From the NCBI RefSeq assembly GCF_900100085.1, contig NZ_FNEJ01000012.1, forward strand, positions 114,054 to 178,053: 64,000 bases of DNA. Reading direction: 5' to 3'. Shown here one piece after another: positions 9,171-18,745 of the stretch; position 1 is the first letter of the stretch, and each line of letters begins with the position of its first letter. This stretch comes from Salipiger marinus (GTDB lineage: Bacteria; Pseudomonadota; Alphaproteobacteria; Rhodobacterales; Rhodobacteraceae). The notes under the pieces were generated by a model. It saw nothing but the letters and a program-made list of their open reading frames with translations. It searched no databases and was not told where the DNA came from. The position numbers and the translations under genes were made by a program.

Positions 9171-10139
9171 ATGGACCGCAGAACGCTTCTTGGCTCGGGG
9201 CTGGCGCTTGGCCTTCTGGGCCCGCAGCAGGCACTGGCGCAGGGCGCGCCCTCGCTTCGGCTGGGGCTTATCACGCCCCCCGCGCATCAATGGACGCAAA
9301 GCGCCATGGCGCTGGCCGACCGGCTGCGCGCCTCGGGCCTCACGCTCGCCGTGCATCCGGCGGGGCAGCTGGGGGCAGAGGCGCAGATGCTGCAGCAGCT
9401 GCAGACCGGCGCGCTGGATCTGGCCTTTCTGACGCTGGGAGAATTCACCAACCGCGCGCCGGATTTTGGCGCGCTGACAGCGCCTTATCTGGTGCGCGAC
9501 ATTCAGGGCGCGCAGGCGCTGCTGGCGGGGGAGGTGGCGCAGACCCTGTCGGCGCGGCTGGCGGAGTTCGGCCTTGTCGGGCTGGGCTTTGGCATGGCGG
9601 GGATGCGGCAGGTGCTGCTGTCGCGGGCAGCGCCGCAGGTCGGCGATCTGGCCGGGCGCAAGATCCGCACCGTGCCCTTGGCGCAGGAGCTGGATTTCTG
9701 GGAAAAGCTGGGCACCGCCCCCACGCCGCTGCCGCTGCCGGCACTTTATGACGCGCTGGCCAATGGCCAGATCGACGGCATGCAGATCGATTTCGAAGGC
9801 ACATGGAACAGCCGGTATTTCGAGCTGGCGGGAGAGATGCTTGCCTCGGATCACATGATGTTCCCGATGGTCGCCGTCGCCTCGGCCCGCCGCTGGGGGA
9901 GGCTGGACCAAGGCAGCCGCGCCGTGCTGGAGACAGAGGTGGCCGACACGCTGGCCCAGATCCGCAGCGCCTATGAAGGGATCGACGCCGCCACCCGCGC
10001 GCAGATCGAGGCGGCGGGCTTTCCCGTGCGCACCGTGGGCCGCGACTGGTTCGGCGGCGCGGTGGAGGCGTGGTATGACGACTGGCGGAGCCGCACGCCG
10101 ATCCTTGCCGATCTGGAGGCGGAGGCGGCGCGGCTGTAA
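9171..10139 (+). CDS. dctP: TRAP periplasmic substrate-binding protein (DctP)
   Basis: A 322-residue DctP-family protein. The N-terminus MDRRTLLGSGLALGLLGPQQALAQ is an export signal with an arginine pair, possibly Tat-type. GRKIRTVPLAQE carries the conserved arginine that binds the substrate carboxylate in most family members, and the QIDGMQID segment is also family-typical. It follows dctM after 12 bases with ACAGGAGACGGG as ribosome site. The ligand is probably an organic or sugar acid; nothing nearby identifies it. SBP last in the operon is less common than the P-Q-M order. Confidence 0.88.
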   Translation: MDRRTLLGSGLALGLLGPQQALAQGAPSLRLGLITPPAHQWTQSAMALADRLRASGLTLAVHPAGQLGAEAQMLQQLQTGALDLAFLTLGEFTNRAPDFGALTAPYLVRDIQGAQALLAGEVAQTLSARLAEFGLVGLGFGMAGMRQVLLSRAAPQVGDLAGRKIRTVPLAQELDFWEKLGTAPTPLPLPALYDALANGQIDGMQIDFEGTWNSRYFELAGEMLASDHMMFPMVAVASARRWGRLDQGSRAVLETEVADTLAQIRSAYEGIDAATRAQIEAAGFPVRTVGRDWFGGAVEAWYDDWRSRTPILADLEAEAARL

Positions 10140-10167
10140 GGGCCGCGCATCACGGGGTGCGGGCGGC

Positions 10168-10710
10168 TTAGCGCCGTCCGGCCATCCGCGCCAGCGTGCC
10201 GTCGCGCCAGACCCGTTCGTGCAGCACCACCATGGCGACATGGCCCAGCACCAGCACCCCAAGGATCCATGCCAGTTCGCCATGCAGCAGATTGGCGGGG
10301 GTCGTGGCCCAGCCCAGCTCCACCTCGCGCCCCGGGAAAACCGGGATGCCAAAGGGCGCAAAGGGCCGCGTGCCACCCCATGCCCGCAGCAGCGCCAGCG
10401 ACGGGATGGCAAGCATCATCAGATACAGCAGCCCATGCCCCGCCTGCGCTGCCATGCCCACCAGCCCCGCGCTATGGGACGGGCGGCGGCCCCGGTTGGC
10501 CAGCGCCCAGCACCCCCGCAGCAGGATCAGCGCAAACAGCAGCGTGCCCACCGGCGCATGGGTGCCGACAAAGAAGCTGACCAGCGGCGTGCGCCCCAGC
10601 AGCAGCCGCAGCCCCATCCCGACAAACTGCCACAGGATCAGCGCCGCCATCCCCCAGTGCAGCGCCCGTGTCACCAGCCCGTAGCCGGTATGCGTGTCAC
10701 GCCAGTGCAT
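10168..10710 (-). CDS. Cytochrome b561-family protein in the siderophore uptake operon
   Basis: A 180-residue inner-membrane di-haem protein of the prokaryotic b561 family with four helices. Candidate haem-ligand histidines lie in TRALHWGMAALILWQF, FVGTHAPVGTL, AGHGLLYLMML and LLHGELAWILG. Its start lies inside the end of the ABC ATPase gene (14-base overlap), so it is co-transcribed with the siderophore importer. From that context I infer a role in reducing the imported ferric complex or feeding electrons to iron release; the family itself acts as a quinol or superoxide oxidoreductase. It converges on the TRAP dctP gene with a gap of 28 bases. Confidence 0.82.
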   Translation of the reverse strand: MHWRDTHTGYGLVTRALHWGMAALILWQFVGMGLRLLLGRTPLVSFFVGTHAPVGTLLFALILLRGCWALANRGRRPSHSAGLVGMAAQAGHGLLYLMMLAIPSLALLRAWGGTRPFAPFGIPVFPGREVELGWATTPANLLHGELAWILGVLVLGHVAMVVLHERVWRDGTLARMAGRR

Positions 10711-11506
10711 CTTCTGTCTCCGTGTTCTGGGACAAGCCGTCCACCATCACCATCACCCGGCCCGCCGAGCAATGCTCGACCCGTGCCCGGATGCCGTAAA
10801 CCTGTGCCAGCCGCGCGGGCGTCAGCACCTCGGCCGGCGGGCCGGAGGCGGCGAGCCTGCCGCCTTCCAGCAGCACGATGCGGTCGGCCCATTGCGCGGC
10901 CAGCGCCAGATCATGCAGCACCGCGATCACCACCCGGCCTTCGCGGGCAAGCGCCCGCGCCTCTGACAGCAGGTGGAACTGCCGCGCCAGATCCAGCGCC
11001 GAGGTCGGCTCGTCCAGCAGCAGCAGCTCGGGGTCGCGGATCATCGCCTGCGCCAGCCCCACCGCCTGCCGCTGCCCGCCCGACAGCGCCGCCATGGGCC
11101 GCAGCGCCAGATCGGCAAGGCCGAACCGCGCCAGCACCGCCACCGCGTGGCGCGTCGCGGCGGGCCCGCGCAGCGCCCGGCCCGCCAGCCCGCCGCCTGC
11201 GTTCATCGCCACCACCAGCGCCTCCAGCACCGACAGGGCAGAGCGGCTTTCCAGCACTTGCGGCATGAATCCCACCCGCCGCGCCTGTTCGGCGCGCGGC
11301 AGCCGCGCCAGATCGTCGCCCTCCAGCGCCACCCTGCCGCTGGCGGGCAGCAGCCCCGCCACCGCGCGCAGCAGCGTCGATTTGCCAGCGGCGTTCGGCC
11401 CCGCGATCACCGCAAATTCACCCTTGGGAAAGGCGGGCAGCGTCAGCCCGTCGATCACCCGGCGCGGCCCCCGCGCCACGCTAAGGTCTTGCACCACAAG
11501 GCTCAT
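10697..11506 (-). CDS. Ferric-siderophore ABC transporter ATPase (FepC/FhuC type)
   Basis: A 269-residue nucleotide-binding subunit. Walker A GPNAAGKST, signature LSGGQRQAVGLAQAM and Walker B ELLLLDEPTSALD are intact, followed by the switch histidine in VIAVLHDL. The translation frame stays open far upstream, but the real start is the ATG at 11506, which overlaps the permease stop as ATGA and begins MSLVVQDLSVARGPRR. Iron-chelate importers of this family run inward across the inner membrane. Operon order is binding protein, permease, ATPase, cytochrome b561. Confidence 0.9.
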   Translation of the reverse strand: MSLVVQDLSVARGPRRVIDGLTLPAFPKGEFAVIAGPNAAGKSTLLRAVAGLLPASGRVALEGDDLARLPRAEQARRVGFMPQVLESRSALSVLEALVVAMNAGGGLAGRALRGPAATRHAVAVLARFGLADLALRPMAALSGGQRQAVGLAQAMIRDPELLLLDEPTSALDLARQFHLLSEARALAREGRVVIAVLHDLALAAQWADRIVLLEGGRLAASGPPAEVLTPARLAQVYGIRARVEHCSAGRVMVMVDGLSQNTETEDALA

Positions 11507-12546
11507 CGCAGATCCCCCTTGCGCAGCACCAGCGCGAAGAACACCGGCAGCCCCACCAGCGAGGTGACGATGCCCACCGGCAGCAGGATGCCCGGCACCA
11601 GCAGCTTTGACGCAACCGAAGCCAGCGACATCAGCAGCGCGCCGGTGAACAGGCTCGCGGGCAGCAGGAACCGGTGATCCTCGCCCACGGCCATGCGCGC
11701 GATATGCGGCCCGGCCAGCCCGACAAAGCCCACCACGCCGACCATGGACACCGACGCGGCGGCGAGCAGGCTGACCCGCACCAGCGTCCAGCGCCGCAGA
11801 TGCGCCACGTCCAGCCCAAAGCCCTGCGCCTGTTCCGCCCCCAGCCGCAGCGCGGTCAGCCGCCAGCTGGCCGCCAGCGAAAACGGCAGGCACAGCGCCA
11901 GCACGGCGGCCAGCACCGCGATGCCCTCCCACCGCGCGTTCACCAGACTGCCCATGGTCCAGAACACCAGCTGCTGCAGCGCGTCGGGCGAGGCCACGAA
12001 TTGCACCAGCGCCAGCAGCGCGGCGGCGGTGAAGTTGACGGCGATGCCCAGCAGGATCACCACCTCGCTGCCGCCGCCGCGCAGGGCAGAGGCAAGCTGC
12101 AGCAGCCCCAGCGCCAGCAGCGCAAACAGAAAGGCATTGCCCGACACGGCCCAAAGCGCGGGCAGCCCCGGCAGCGCCAGCCCCAGCACGATGGCGACCC
12201 CGGCGCCAAGCGCGGCTGCGGCGGAAATGCCCAAGGTGAAGGGTTCGGCCAGCGGATTGTCGAGCACGGTCTGCATTTCCGCCCCCGACAGCGACAGGCA
12301 GGCGCCGACCAGCAGCGCCATCACCGCGACGGGCAGACGCACCTGCCAGACGATGACCTCTGCGGCGCGCGGCACCTCGGCGCCGCCCAGCGTGGCCAGA
12401 ACCTGCCCCAGCGGCAGACCCGAGGGGCCAGAGACCAGATCCAGCAGCACCGAGGCTAGGGCCCCCAGCCCCAGCGCCGCCACCAGCGCGACGCGGCGTC
12501 GGGTGCGGCGGCCCTGTTCGGCCAGAATGCCGTCGGCCACGGTCAT
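11503..12546 (-). CDS. FecCD-family iron-chelate ABC permease
   Basis: A 347-residue permease of the FecCD/BtuC family with about ten helices. The family motif VGFVGLAGPHIARMAVGEDHR (coupling region, close to VGFIGLIVPHI-type sequences) and a C-terminal GIVTSLVGLPVFFALVLRKG are clear. Only one permease gene is present, so it should act as a homodimer, unlike the FepD/FepG pair of enterobacteria. The start overlaps the binding-protein stop (ATGA) and the stop overlaps the ATPase start. Confidence 0.9.
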   Translation of the reverse strand: MTVADGILAEQGRRTRRRVALVAALGLGALASVLLDLVSGPSGLPLGQVLATLGGAEVPRAAEVIVWQVRLPVAVMALLVGACLSLSGAEMQTVLDNPLAEPFTLGISAAAALGAGVAIVLGLALPGLPALWAVSGNAFLFALLALGLLQLASALRGGGSEVVILLGIAVNFTAAALLALVQFVASPDALQQLVFWTMGSLVNARWEGIAVLAAVLALCLPFSLAASWRLTALRLGAEQAQGFGLDVAHLRRWTLVRVSLLAAASVSMVGVVGFVGLAGPHIARMAVGEDHRFLLPASLFTGALLMSLASVASKLLVPGILLPVGIVTSLVGLPVFFALVLRKGDLR

Positions 12547-13649
12547 TGCTGCGGGATCCAGTAGGTGCCCGGCATCGACACCGGGGAAAACCGCGCCTCG
12601 ATCTCGGCCAGCGTCGCCCTCGGGTCGAGATCGGCAAAAAGCTCGGGATGCAGCTGCTTGGCCAGCGCCTCGATCGCGACGATATGGATGGGGCTGTCGT
12701 TGAACAGATGCCAGAGCCCCATGGCGCGGCCCTCCGTCACCGCGCGCAGCCCGGCAAGGCCGGGCGTGGCGGTCAGCGCGTCAAAGCTGGCCTGCGCCGC
12801 CCCGGCCTCCACCCCTGCGCCCAGCACCAGCCCGCCGCGCGCCGCCATATGCGCGCCCCCGGTGGCAAGATAGACGTCGGGATCGGCGGCCAGCACGTTT
12901 TCCAGCCCCATATTGCCCATGACCCCGGGCACCACCTCGCGCCCGATGTTGATCGCCCCAGCGGCGGTGATGAAATCATCAAACACCCCCGGCCCCACCG
13001 TGGCGCAGCAGCCGGTGGGGGCCGCATGCACATGGATGAACACGCGCGGGCGGGCGGGATCGGCCTCGGCGATGCGGGAGGAGACCACCTCCAGATGGTC
13101 GGTGTAGAAGCGGGCAAACTCCTCTGCCCGCGGTTCGGCCCCGGTCAGCGCCCCCAGCAGACGCAGGCTGGGCAGGGTATGATCCAGCGGGGCGGTGAAG
13201 AAATCCACAAAGGCCACCGGGATCCCCGCCGCATCCAGCTGCTGCAGCGGCATGGCCATCTGCGGATCGCGCGCGTCAATCAGGCTCAGGATCACCAGAT
13301 CCGGCATCAGCGCGATGGTGCGTTCCACCGACAGCAGCCGGTTGCCCGCCCCTACCGCCGCCACATCCGCCAGCGCCGGAAACCGCGCCAGATAGGCCGC
13401 CTCGGTCGCGGGATCGAGCCCCTTGTCCTGCCGCCAGCCCGCCACCAGCGCCACCGGATCGTCCTGCAGCAGGCCCAGCACCGTCAGGTGCCGCCCGTCG
13501 CCCAGCACGATTCGCCGCGCGGGCTCGGGCAGAACCACCTCGCGTCCGGTGACATCGGTGCCGCGCACCTCTGCCACAGCCGACAGGGGCAGACCTGACA
13601 GAAACAATAGGCCAAGATGCAGCAAGGTGGTGAAAAGACGGAACGTCAC
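12543..13649 (-). CDS. Ferric-siderophore periplasmic binding protein
   Basis: A 368-residue class III binding protein (Peripla_BP_2 fold). Residues 1-26 form a Sec signal peptide (LFTTLLHLGLLFLSGLPLSAVAE); the mature part starts VRGTDVTGREVVLPEPARRIV, as is usual for iron-chelate binding proteins. I choose the GTG at 13649 because GGAAAGGAAGAG lies directly upstream; an ATG at 13721 would place 24 charged residues before the signal peptide. It heads the import operon and is divergent from the esterase gene, so the two probably share a regulatory region. Confidence 0.87.
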   Translation of the reverse strand: MTFRLFTTLLHLGLLFLSGLPLSAVAEVRGTDVTGREVVLPEPARRIVLGDGRHLTVLGLLQDDPVALVAGWRQDKGLDPATEAAYLARFPALADVAAVGAGNRLLSVERTIALMPDLVILSLIDARDPQMAMPLQQLDAAGIPVAFVDFFTAPLDHTLPSLRLLGALTGAEPRAEEFARFYTDHLEVVSSRIAEADPARPRVFIHVHAAPTGCCATVGPGVFDDFITAAGAINIGREVVPGVMGNMGLENVLAADPDVYLATGGAHMAARGGLVLGAGVEAGAAQASFDALTATPGLAGLRAVTEGRAMGLWHLFNDSPIHIVAIEALAKQLHPELFADLDPRATLAEIEARFSPVSMPGTYWIPQQ

Positions 13650-13750
13650 AACTCTTCCTTTCCGTAGGGGCAGCGCGGCCCATTGCAGCGGCGCGCACAG
13701 CCTTTTAGGTGGACGGCGCACCCGACCGACCTTTGCGAGAGATAAAAGAC

Positions 13751-14623
13751 ATGGACAAAACCGTCCGACAACGGGATCTCCCCCCCCACCGGGGGCGCGA
13801 AGCGCGGCTTGAGATCCTTGGTGCGCCCGTTTCTACCCACCGCGTCGAAACCTATGTCCTGCCCCGCGATACCTGCGGGCCAGACGATGCCACTGCCCCG
13901 GCCACCCGGGTGTTTCTGGCCCTGCCCAAGGCAGCGCCGCTGCGCCGGGGCTTTCCCGTTCTCTACCTGCTCGACGGCAACGCCGCCTTTGACCACCTGA
14001 CCCCGGCGCTGCTGGAGGCGGTGCCCGATCTGGTGGTCGCGGGCATCGGCTATGACACCGACCAGCAGTTCGCCCGGGCCCAACGGACCTTTGACTATTC
14101 GCCGCCCGTGGCACCGGGGGCCGCACCGCGTCCCGATCCGCATCACCCCGACCGCAGGGCGGGCGGCGCGGAGCAGTTTCTGGCCCGGCTCACCGGCCCG
14201 ATCCGGGCCGAGGTCGAATCCCGCCTGCGGATCGATCCGGCGCGGCGGATGCTGTGGGGCCATTCCTTTGGCGGGCTCTTCACCTTTTACACGGCGATGA
14301 CCCGGCCTGACGCCTTTTCGCGCTATGCCGCGATCAGCCCCTCGATCTGGTGGGACGAGGATCTGGCCGCCGGTCTGGTGCGGGCACGCCGCCTGCAGCC
14401 GCGCCAGCGCACCCGGCTCTGCGTCGGGCTGGGCGACAGCGAACAGCGCACCGGCAGCTCCGCGCCCGCCCGCAAGGGACCGCCGCCGCAGACCATGGCG
14501 CTGCTCAACACGCTGTGCAGCCTCGACGGGCTGGAGATGCAGCTGACCATCTATCCCGAGGCGGTGCACATCGCGACGCTGGGCGCTTCGCTGCCGGAAA
14601 CGCTGCGGATGGCGGCAGCCTGA
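13751..14623 (+). CDS. Siderophore esterase-like alpha/beta hydrolase (IroE/Fes type)
   Basis: A 290-residue putative esterase (PF00756-type). The nucleophile elbow GHSFGG places the catalytic serine at residue 172, a late histidine sits in PEAVHIATLG, and FPVLYLLDGNAAFDHL matches the oxyanion-side motif of IroE/Fes enzymes. These hydrolyse the trilactone of enterobactin-type siderophores to free the iron. No signal peptide is visible, so it likely acts in the cytoplasm after import. The start at 13751 (MDKTVRQRDL) is preferred over 13709. It lies between the importer and the assembly line, which supports the siderophore role. Confidence 0.8.
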   Translation: MDKTVRQRDLPPHRGREARLEILGAPVSTHRVETYVLPRDTCGPDDATAPATRVFLALPKAAPLRRGFPVLYLLDGNAAFDHLTPALLEAVPDLVVAGIGYDTDQQFARAQRTFDYSPPVAPGAAPRPDPHHPDRRAGGAEQFLARLTGPIRAEVESRLRIDPARRMLWGHSFGGLFTFYTAMTRPDAFSRYAAISPSIWWDEDLAAGLVRARRLQPRQRTRLCVGLGDSEQRTGSSAPARKGPPPQTMALLNTLCSLDGLEMQLTIYPEAVHIATLGASLPETLRMAAA

Positions 14624-14646
14624 CCCAAGGCGGGATGCGGCGCGGG

Positions 14647-17600
14647 TCATGCGCGCCGCATCCGCTGGCCGGTCCGCGCCTCGGCTTCGGCCATGCGCGC
14701 GGACAGATCCGGCCCCAGCCGTGCGGCGGCGGCGGCGGAGACCATGTCGGGGTGCAGAAGCGGCAGGTCGATGGCCTCGACCGCAGCGGCATGGGCTTGC
14801 CACAGCGCTGCGACAAAGCCGCGCCCGGCATGGTCGCGCGCGGCGCGCACATGGGTCAGCAGGCCGGGATAGGCGCGGTGATGATGCGCGCGGATCAGCG
14901 CGTTGGTGCCAGAGACCAGCCGCACCACCGCATCCAGCGCCGCCCCCGGCAGATGCCCCATCGGCGTGCCGCCCCGGCGCAGGAAATCCACCACCGCCGC
15001 GCGGCTGTCGAGATCGGCATGGGCGTCGGGATCATGCCCCGCGATGGCCAGAAGCGCGCGCAGCGCCTCCGCCTCGGTCAGGTCGGGTTCGGCCCGCCAG
15101 ACCTCGGCGGGATAGGCATCCAGCAGCGCCACCAGCCCCAGCTCGCGCCCCTGCGCGGCCAGCGTCACCGCCACCTCCTGCGCCAGAATGCCGCCCACCG
15201 ACCAGCCCGCCAGATGCACCATGCCCTGCGGCTGCGCGGCGGTGATGCGGGCGGCATAGTCCTCGGCCATGGCTGACAGGGTCGCGGGCAGCACCGCGCC
15301 CGTCAGCACCGGCGCCTGCAGCGCATGGACCGGGCGGGCGGGGGCCAGCGCGCGGGCGAGCCTGCGATAGCCCCAGCCCAGCCCCCCCGCAGGCGGCAGC
15401 AGCCAGAGCGGCGCGCCCTGCCCTTCGGCCAGCCCCAGCAGCGGCTGCAACCCGGCCCGGGCGCTGTCCGCCAGATCCAGCGCGCGGGCCAGCGGGGCCA
15501 GCCCCGGTGTCTCGAAGATCTGCCCCAGCCCGGGATCGGTGCCAAACACCTCGGCGATGCGCAGGCTGAGCGTCAGCGCCGACAGGCTGTCGCCGCCCAG
15601 ATCGAAGAAATCCGCCTCGCGCCCCGGGGGCTGCGGCAGATGCAGCACCTCGGCGTAAAGCTGCGCCAGACGCAGTTCCACCGGACCCAGCGGCGGGGTG
15701 CCGGGGGTCATGTCCAGCACCGGCGCGGGCAGCGCCTTGCGGTCAAGCTTGCCGCTGGGGGTCATCGGCCAGCGCTCCAGCGCCACCACCGCCGCGGGGA
15801 TCATGTGGGCGGGCAGACGGGACGCGAGTTCGGCCAGAACCGGGGTCGCGTCAAAGCCGCGCCCCGCCAGCACATAGGCCACCAGCCGCACCGCACCGTG
15901 ATCGGCCCGCGCCAGCACCAGCGCGTCGGACACCAGACCCGTGGCGCGGAGCACGGCCTCGATCTCGCCGGGTTCCACCCGCATCCCGCGGATTTTCACC
16001 TGATGATCGGCGCGGCCCTGATAGATCACCGCGCCATCGGGGCGCAGTTCCGCCAGATCGCCGGTGGCGTAAAGCCGCTCTCCGGGGGTGAACGGGTCGG
16101 GGATGAAGCGTTCGGCGGTCAGCTCGGGCTGGCCAAGATAGCCGCGCGCCAGCTGCACGCCGCCAAGGTAAAGCTGCCCGCGTACCCCCGGCGGCAGCGG
16201 GCGAAGCCGGTCGTCCAGAACCAGAAGCCGGGTGTTCCAGACCGGAAAGCCGATGGGCAGCGGGTCGGAGGTGTCGCTGGCCGGCGCGGGCCAGAAGCTG
16301 ACATCCACCGCCGCCTCGGTCGGCCCGTAAAGATTGTGCAGCTGCGCGGTCATCCGGGCGTGGAAGGCCGCGCGATGCTCGGCGGTCAGCGCCTCGCCAG
16401 AGCAGAACACCCGCCCCACCGCCAGCCCGTCAGAGGCCGGATGCGCCAGAAACGCCGCGAGCATGGAGGGCACAAAATGCAGCGTGGTGATGCCCTGATC
16501 GCGGATCAGCCCTGCAATCGCCGCCGGATCGCGATGCGCGCCGGGCGGCGCCATGACCAGCGTCGCCCCGCAGAGATAAGGCAGGAACAGCTCCCACACC
16601 GACACGTCGAAGGTGATCGGGGTCTTCTGCAGGATCACGTCCGCGGCGCCAAAGCCGTACTGGTCGCGCATCCACAGCAGCCGGTTCACGATGGCGCGGT
16701 GATCGATCATTACGCCCTTCGGCTCTCCGGTCGAACCGGAGGTGAAGAGGATATAGGCCAGATCGCCGGGCGTGGTGCCGGGATCGGGGGCTCTGCCCTG
16801 CTGCGGCCAGTCCTGCGGCGCAAAGGGCACGGTGCCCCCGGCATCCAGCCCCGGCTCGGCCAGCAGCACGGCAGCGCCGGTGCGATCCAGCAGCCGGGCC
16901 AGCCGGGCGGGCGGGTTGTCGGGATCAAGCGGCACATAGGCCGCCCCCGCCCGCAGCACCGCCACCAGCGCCACCGCCAGATGTTCGGACCGCGGCAGCG
17001 CCACCGCCACCACGCCGCCCGGCCCCACACCCCGCGCGCGCAGCGCCGCCGCCAGCGCGGCGGAGCGACGGTCCAGCTCGGCATAGCTGAGCGTGGTGGC
17101 GCCGAAGCGGACCGCCGTGGCCTCGGGCGTGGCGCGCATCTGCGCGGTCATGAGGTCGGTCAGCGTGACATCGGGCAGCGGATGGGGGGTATGGGCGCCC
17201 TGCAGCACGCGGCGGGTTTCGTCCGCATCCATCAGCGGCACATCGGCCAGCCGGTCGGCCAGCAGCGCGCGGCCAAGATAACCCGCCAGCCGGTCACACT
17301 GCGCCTGCCCTTCGGCGGCGGTGTAAAGTGCGGGGTTGCTGTCCACCTCCAGCGACAGGGCGCGCAGCGCGTCGCCGCGATAGGTCACGGTCAGATCGTC
17401 GACGGCGCCTGCGCCAAGGATGTGCAGCCCCACCTCCAGCCCGGCGAAGCGCGGCGGCATGTCAAAGGGCTGCACGTTGATCATGGGCCCGTAAAGCCGC
17501 GCCTCCATCGCGCTGCGGCGCAGATCGCGGCGCATCTGTTCGGCACGGTAGCGGCCATGGCGGCGCAAGCGGGCCAGCCGCGCCGTCGCCTCTGCCACCA

Positions 17601-18507
17601 CCTGCGCCAGCGGCGCGTCGGGGTCGGGATCGCAGCGGAAGGGCAGCACGTTCATCCACATGGCGGGCACGCGGGCGGCGCGGGTGCCCATGCGCGCCAT
17701 GAAGGGCAGGCCCCAGACCCGGTCACCTTCGCCCGACACGCGCGACAGATACGCGGCGGTGAGCACGGTCAGCAGGTCGGGCCAGCCCACGCCCATCTCC
17801 TTGGCGCGCACCAGCAGCAGATCGCGGGTGACGGGCGGCAGATCGCAGCGCGCCCGGTCGAACCTGTGCGCAGTGACGGCGCGGCCCCGGGCGGGGCTGG
17901 CGACGTGATCGAGGCCGCGCAGATCTGCGCGCCAGAAGGCGGCATCGGTGGTCCGGCGGTCGGAGGCGCGGTAGGCGGCATCCTCCTCCAGCACCTGATC
18001 GAGCGGCGGAAAGGGCGGCGGCGGCGGGTGGCCCTGGCACAGCGCGGAATAGATCTCGCCCACGCGGTTGGTCAGCAGCACGATGCCGAAACCGTCCGTC
18101 GCAAGGTGGTGGATGCGCTGATACCAGAAGGCCCGGTCTTCGCTCAGCCGCAGCAGCACGAAGCGGGCGAGCGGATCGCGGGCAAGATCAAGCGGTGTGG
18201 CGCTGTCCTGCGCCATCATGGCATGGGCGGTGGCCTCTGGGTCCGGATCCGAGGTCAGATCAAGCAGTTCCGCTGCGGGGGGCGTGGGGTGCAGCCACTG
18301 TTCGGGCCGCCCGTCGCGCAGCGCGAACCGCAGGCGCAGCGCCGGGGCCTGCGCCACGGCCTCAGTCACCGCCTGCTGGAAGGCTTCCGGATCCAGCGGG
18401 CCGCGCAGATCCAGATATTGCCCGGTGTTCAGCACCGGGCTGCGCGGATCAAGCGCCTGCGCGATCCACAGCCCCTCCTGCGCCTCGATCAGCGGAAAGG
18501 CGGCCAT
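14647..18507 (-). CDS. entF: Enterobactin synthase component F-like NRPS (C-A-T-TE)
   Basis: A 1286-residue single-module NRPS, close to the 1293 residues of E. coli EntF. Condensation domain: HHLATDG at 133-139. Adenylation domain about 440-930: LFTSGSTGEPKG near 588, FDVSVWEL at 633-640, TPSGK at 916-920. By hand alignment to GrsA the ten specificity residues are D634 V635 W638 H677 F701 S703 L726 V734 D735 K920, the serine code of EntF. Carrier domain: LGGDSL, phosphopantetheine serine 974. Thioesterase: GWSVGG, serine 1103. It would join dihydroxybenzoyl units to serine and release a cyclic trilactone. The start at 18507 begins MAAFPLIEAQEGLW, as in EntF. Confidence 0.93.
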   Translation of the reverse strand: MAAFPLIEAQEGLWIAQALDPRSPVLNTGQYLDLRGPLDPEAFQQAVTEAVAQAPALRLRFALRDGRPEQWLHPTPPAAELLDLTSDPDPEATAHAMMAQDSATPLDLARDPLARFVLLRLSEDRAFWYQRIHHLATDGFGIVLLTNRVGEIYSALCQGHPPPPPFPPLDQVLEEDAAYRASDRRTTDAAFWRADLRGLDHVASPARGRAVTAHRFDRARCDLPPVTRDLLLVRAKEMGVGWPDLLTVLTAAYLSRVSGEGDRVWGLPFMARMGTRAARVPAMWMNVLPFRCDPDPDAPLAQVVAEATARLARLRRHGRYRAEQMRRDLRRSAMEARLYGPMINVQPFDMPPRFAGLEVGLHILGAGAVDDLTVTYRGDALRALSLEVDSNPALYTAAEGQAQCDRLAGYLGRALLADRLADVPLMDADETRRVLQGAHTPHPLPDVTLTDLMTAQMRATPEATAVRFGATTLSYAELDRRSAALAAALRARGVGPGGVVAVALPRSEHLAVALVAVLRAGAAYVPLDPDNPPARLARLLDRTGAAVLLAEPGLDAGGTVPFAPQDWPQQGRAPDPGTTPGDLAYILFTSGSTGEPKGVMIDHRAIVNRLLWMRDQYGFGAADVILQKTPITFDVSVWELFLPYLCGATLVMAPPGAHRDPAAIAGLIRDQGITTLHFVPSMLAAFLAHPASDGLAVGRVFCSGEALTAEHRAAFHARMTAQLHNLYGPTEAAVDVSFWPAPASDTSDPLPIGFPVWNTRLLVLDDRLRPLPPGVRGQLYLGGVQLARGYLGQPELTAERFIPDPFTPGERLYATGDLAELRPDGAVIYQGRADHQVKIRGMRVEPGEIEAVLRATGLVSDALVLARADHGAVRLVAYVLAGRGFDATPVLAELASRLPAHMIPAAVVALERWPMTPSGKLDRKALPAPVLDMTPGTPPLGPVELRLAQLYAEVLHLPQPPGREADFFDLGGDSLSALTLSLRIAEVFGTDPGLGQIFETPGLAPLARALDLADSARAGLQPLLGLAEGQGAPLWLLPPAGGLGWGYRRLARALAPARPVHALQAPVLTGAVLPATLSAMAEDYAARITAAQPQGMVHLAGWSVGGILAQEVAVTLAAQGRELGLVALLDAYPAEVWRAEPDLTEAEALRALLAIAGHDPDAHADLDSRAAVVDFLRRGGTPMGHLPGAALDAVVRLVSGTNALIRAHHHRAYPGLLTHVRAARDHAGRGFVAALWQAHAAAVEAIDLPLLHPDMVSAAAAARLGPDLSARMAEAEARTGQRMRRA

Positions 18508-18508
18508 G

Positions 18509-18745
18509 TCAGGCGCCCGCCCCCTGTGCCGCCAGCGCCTGCTGCCAGTCGGCCAGCGTGGCGCTTTCCCAAAGCAGGGTGAAATCAAGCGCGGGTTCAA
18601 CCTCCTGCCAGCGCATCACCAGCGCCATCAGCCGCATGGAATCAAGGCCCAGATCAAACAGGTTGTCCTGCGGCGCGATCTCTTCGGGTGCCATGTCCAG
18701 CACCTCGGCCACGTCGGCGCGCAGCCGGTCCAGCGTCAGGGTCAT
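18509..18745 (-). CDS. Free-standing aryl carrier protein (EntB C-terminal domain-like)
   Basis: A 78-residue carrier protein. DLGLDSMRLMALVMRW matches the aryl-carrier domain of EntB/VibB, with the phosphopantetheine serine at residue 36. It should receive the aryl group from the EntE-like ligase and pass it to the EntF-like condensation domain. Unlike EntB it has no isochorismatase domain. It starts 4 bases inside entE (ATGA) and ends one base before the entF start, so the three proteins are made together. Confidence 0.9.
   Translation of the reverse strand: MTLTLDRLRADVAEVLDMAPEEIAPQDNLFDLGLDSMRLMALVMRWQEVEPALDFTLLWESATLADWQQALAAQGAGA

Noticed and set aside
10697..12637. A single 646-codon fusion of permease shadow and ATPase on the minus strand
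   Set aside because: The upstream two-fifths are an out-of-frame reading of the FecCD permease; the ATPase begins at 11506 with an ATGA overlap.
15325..18582. A 1085-codon plus-strand frame opposite entF
   Set aside because: Arginine, glutamine and histidine-rich shadow of the NRPS with no domain; the minus-strand reading has all catalytic motifs.
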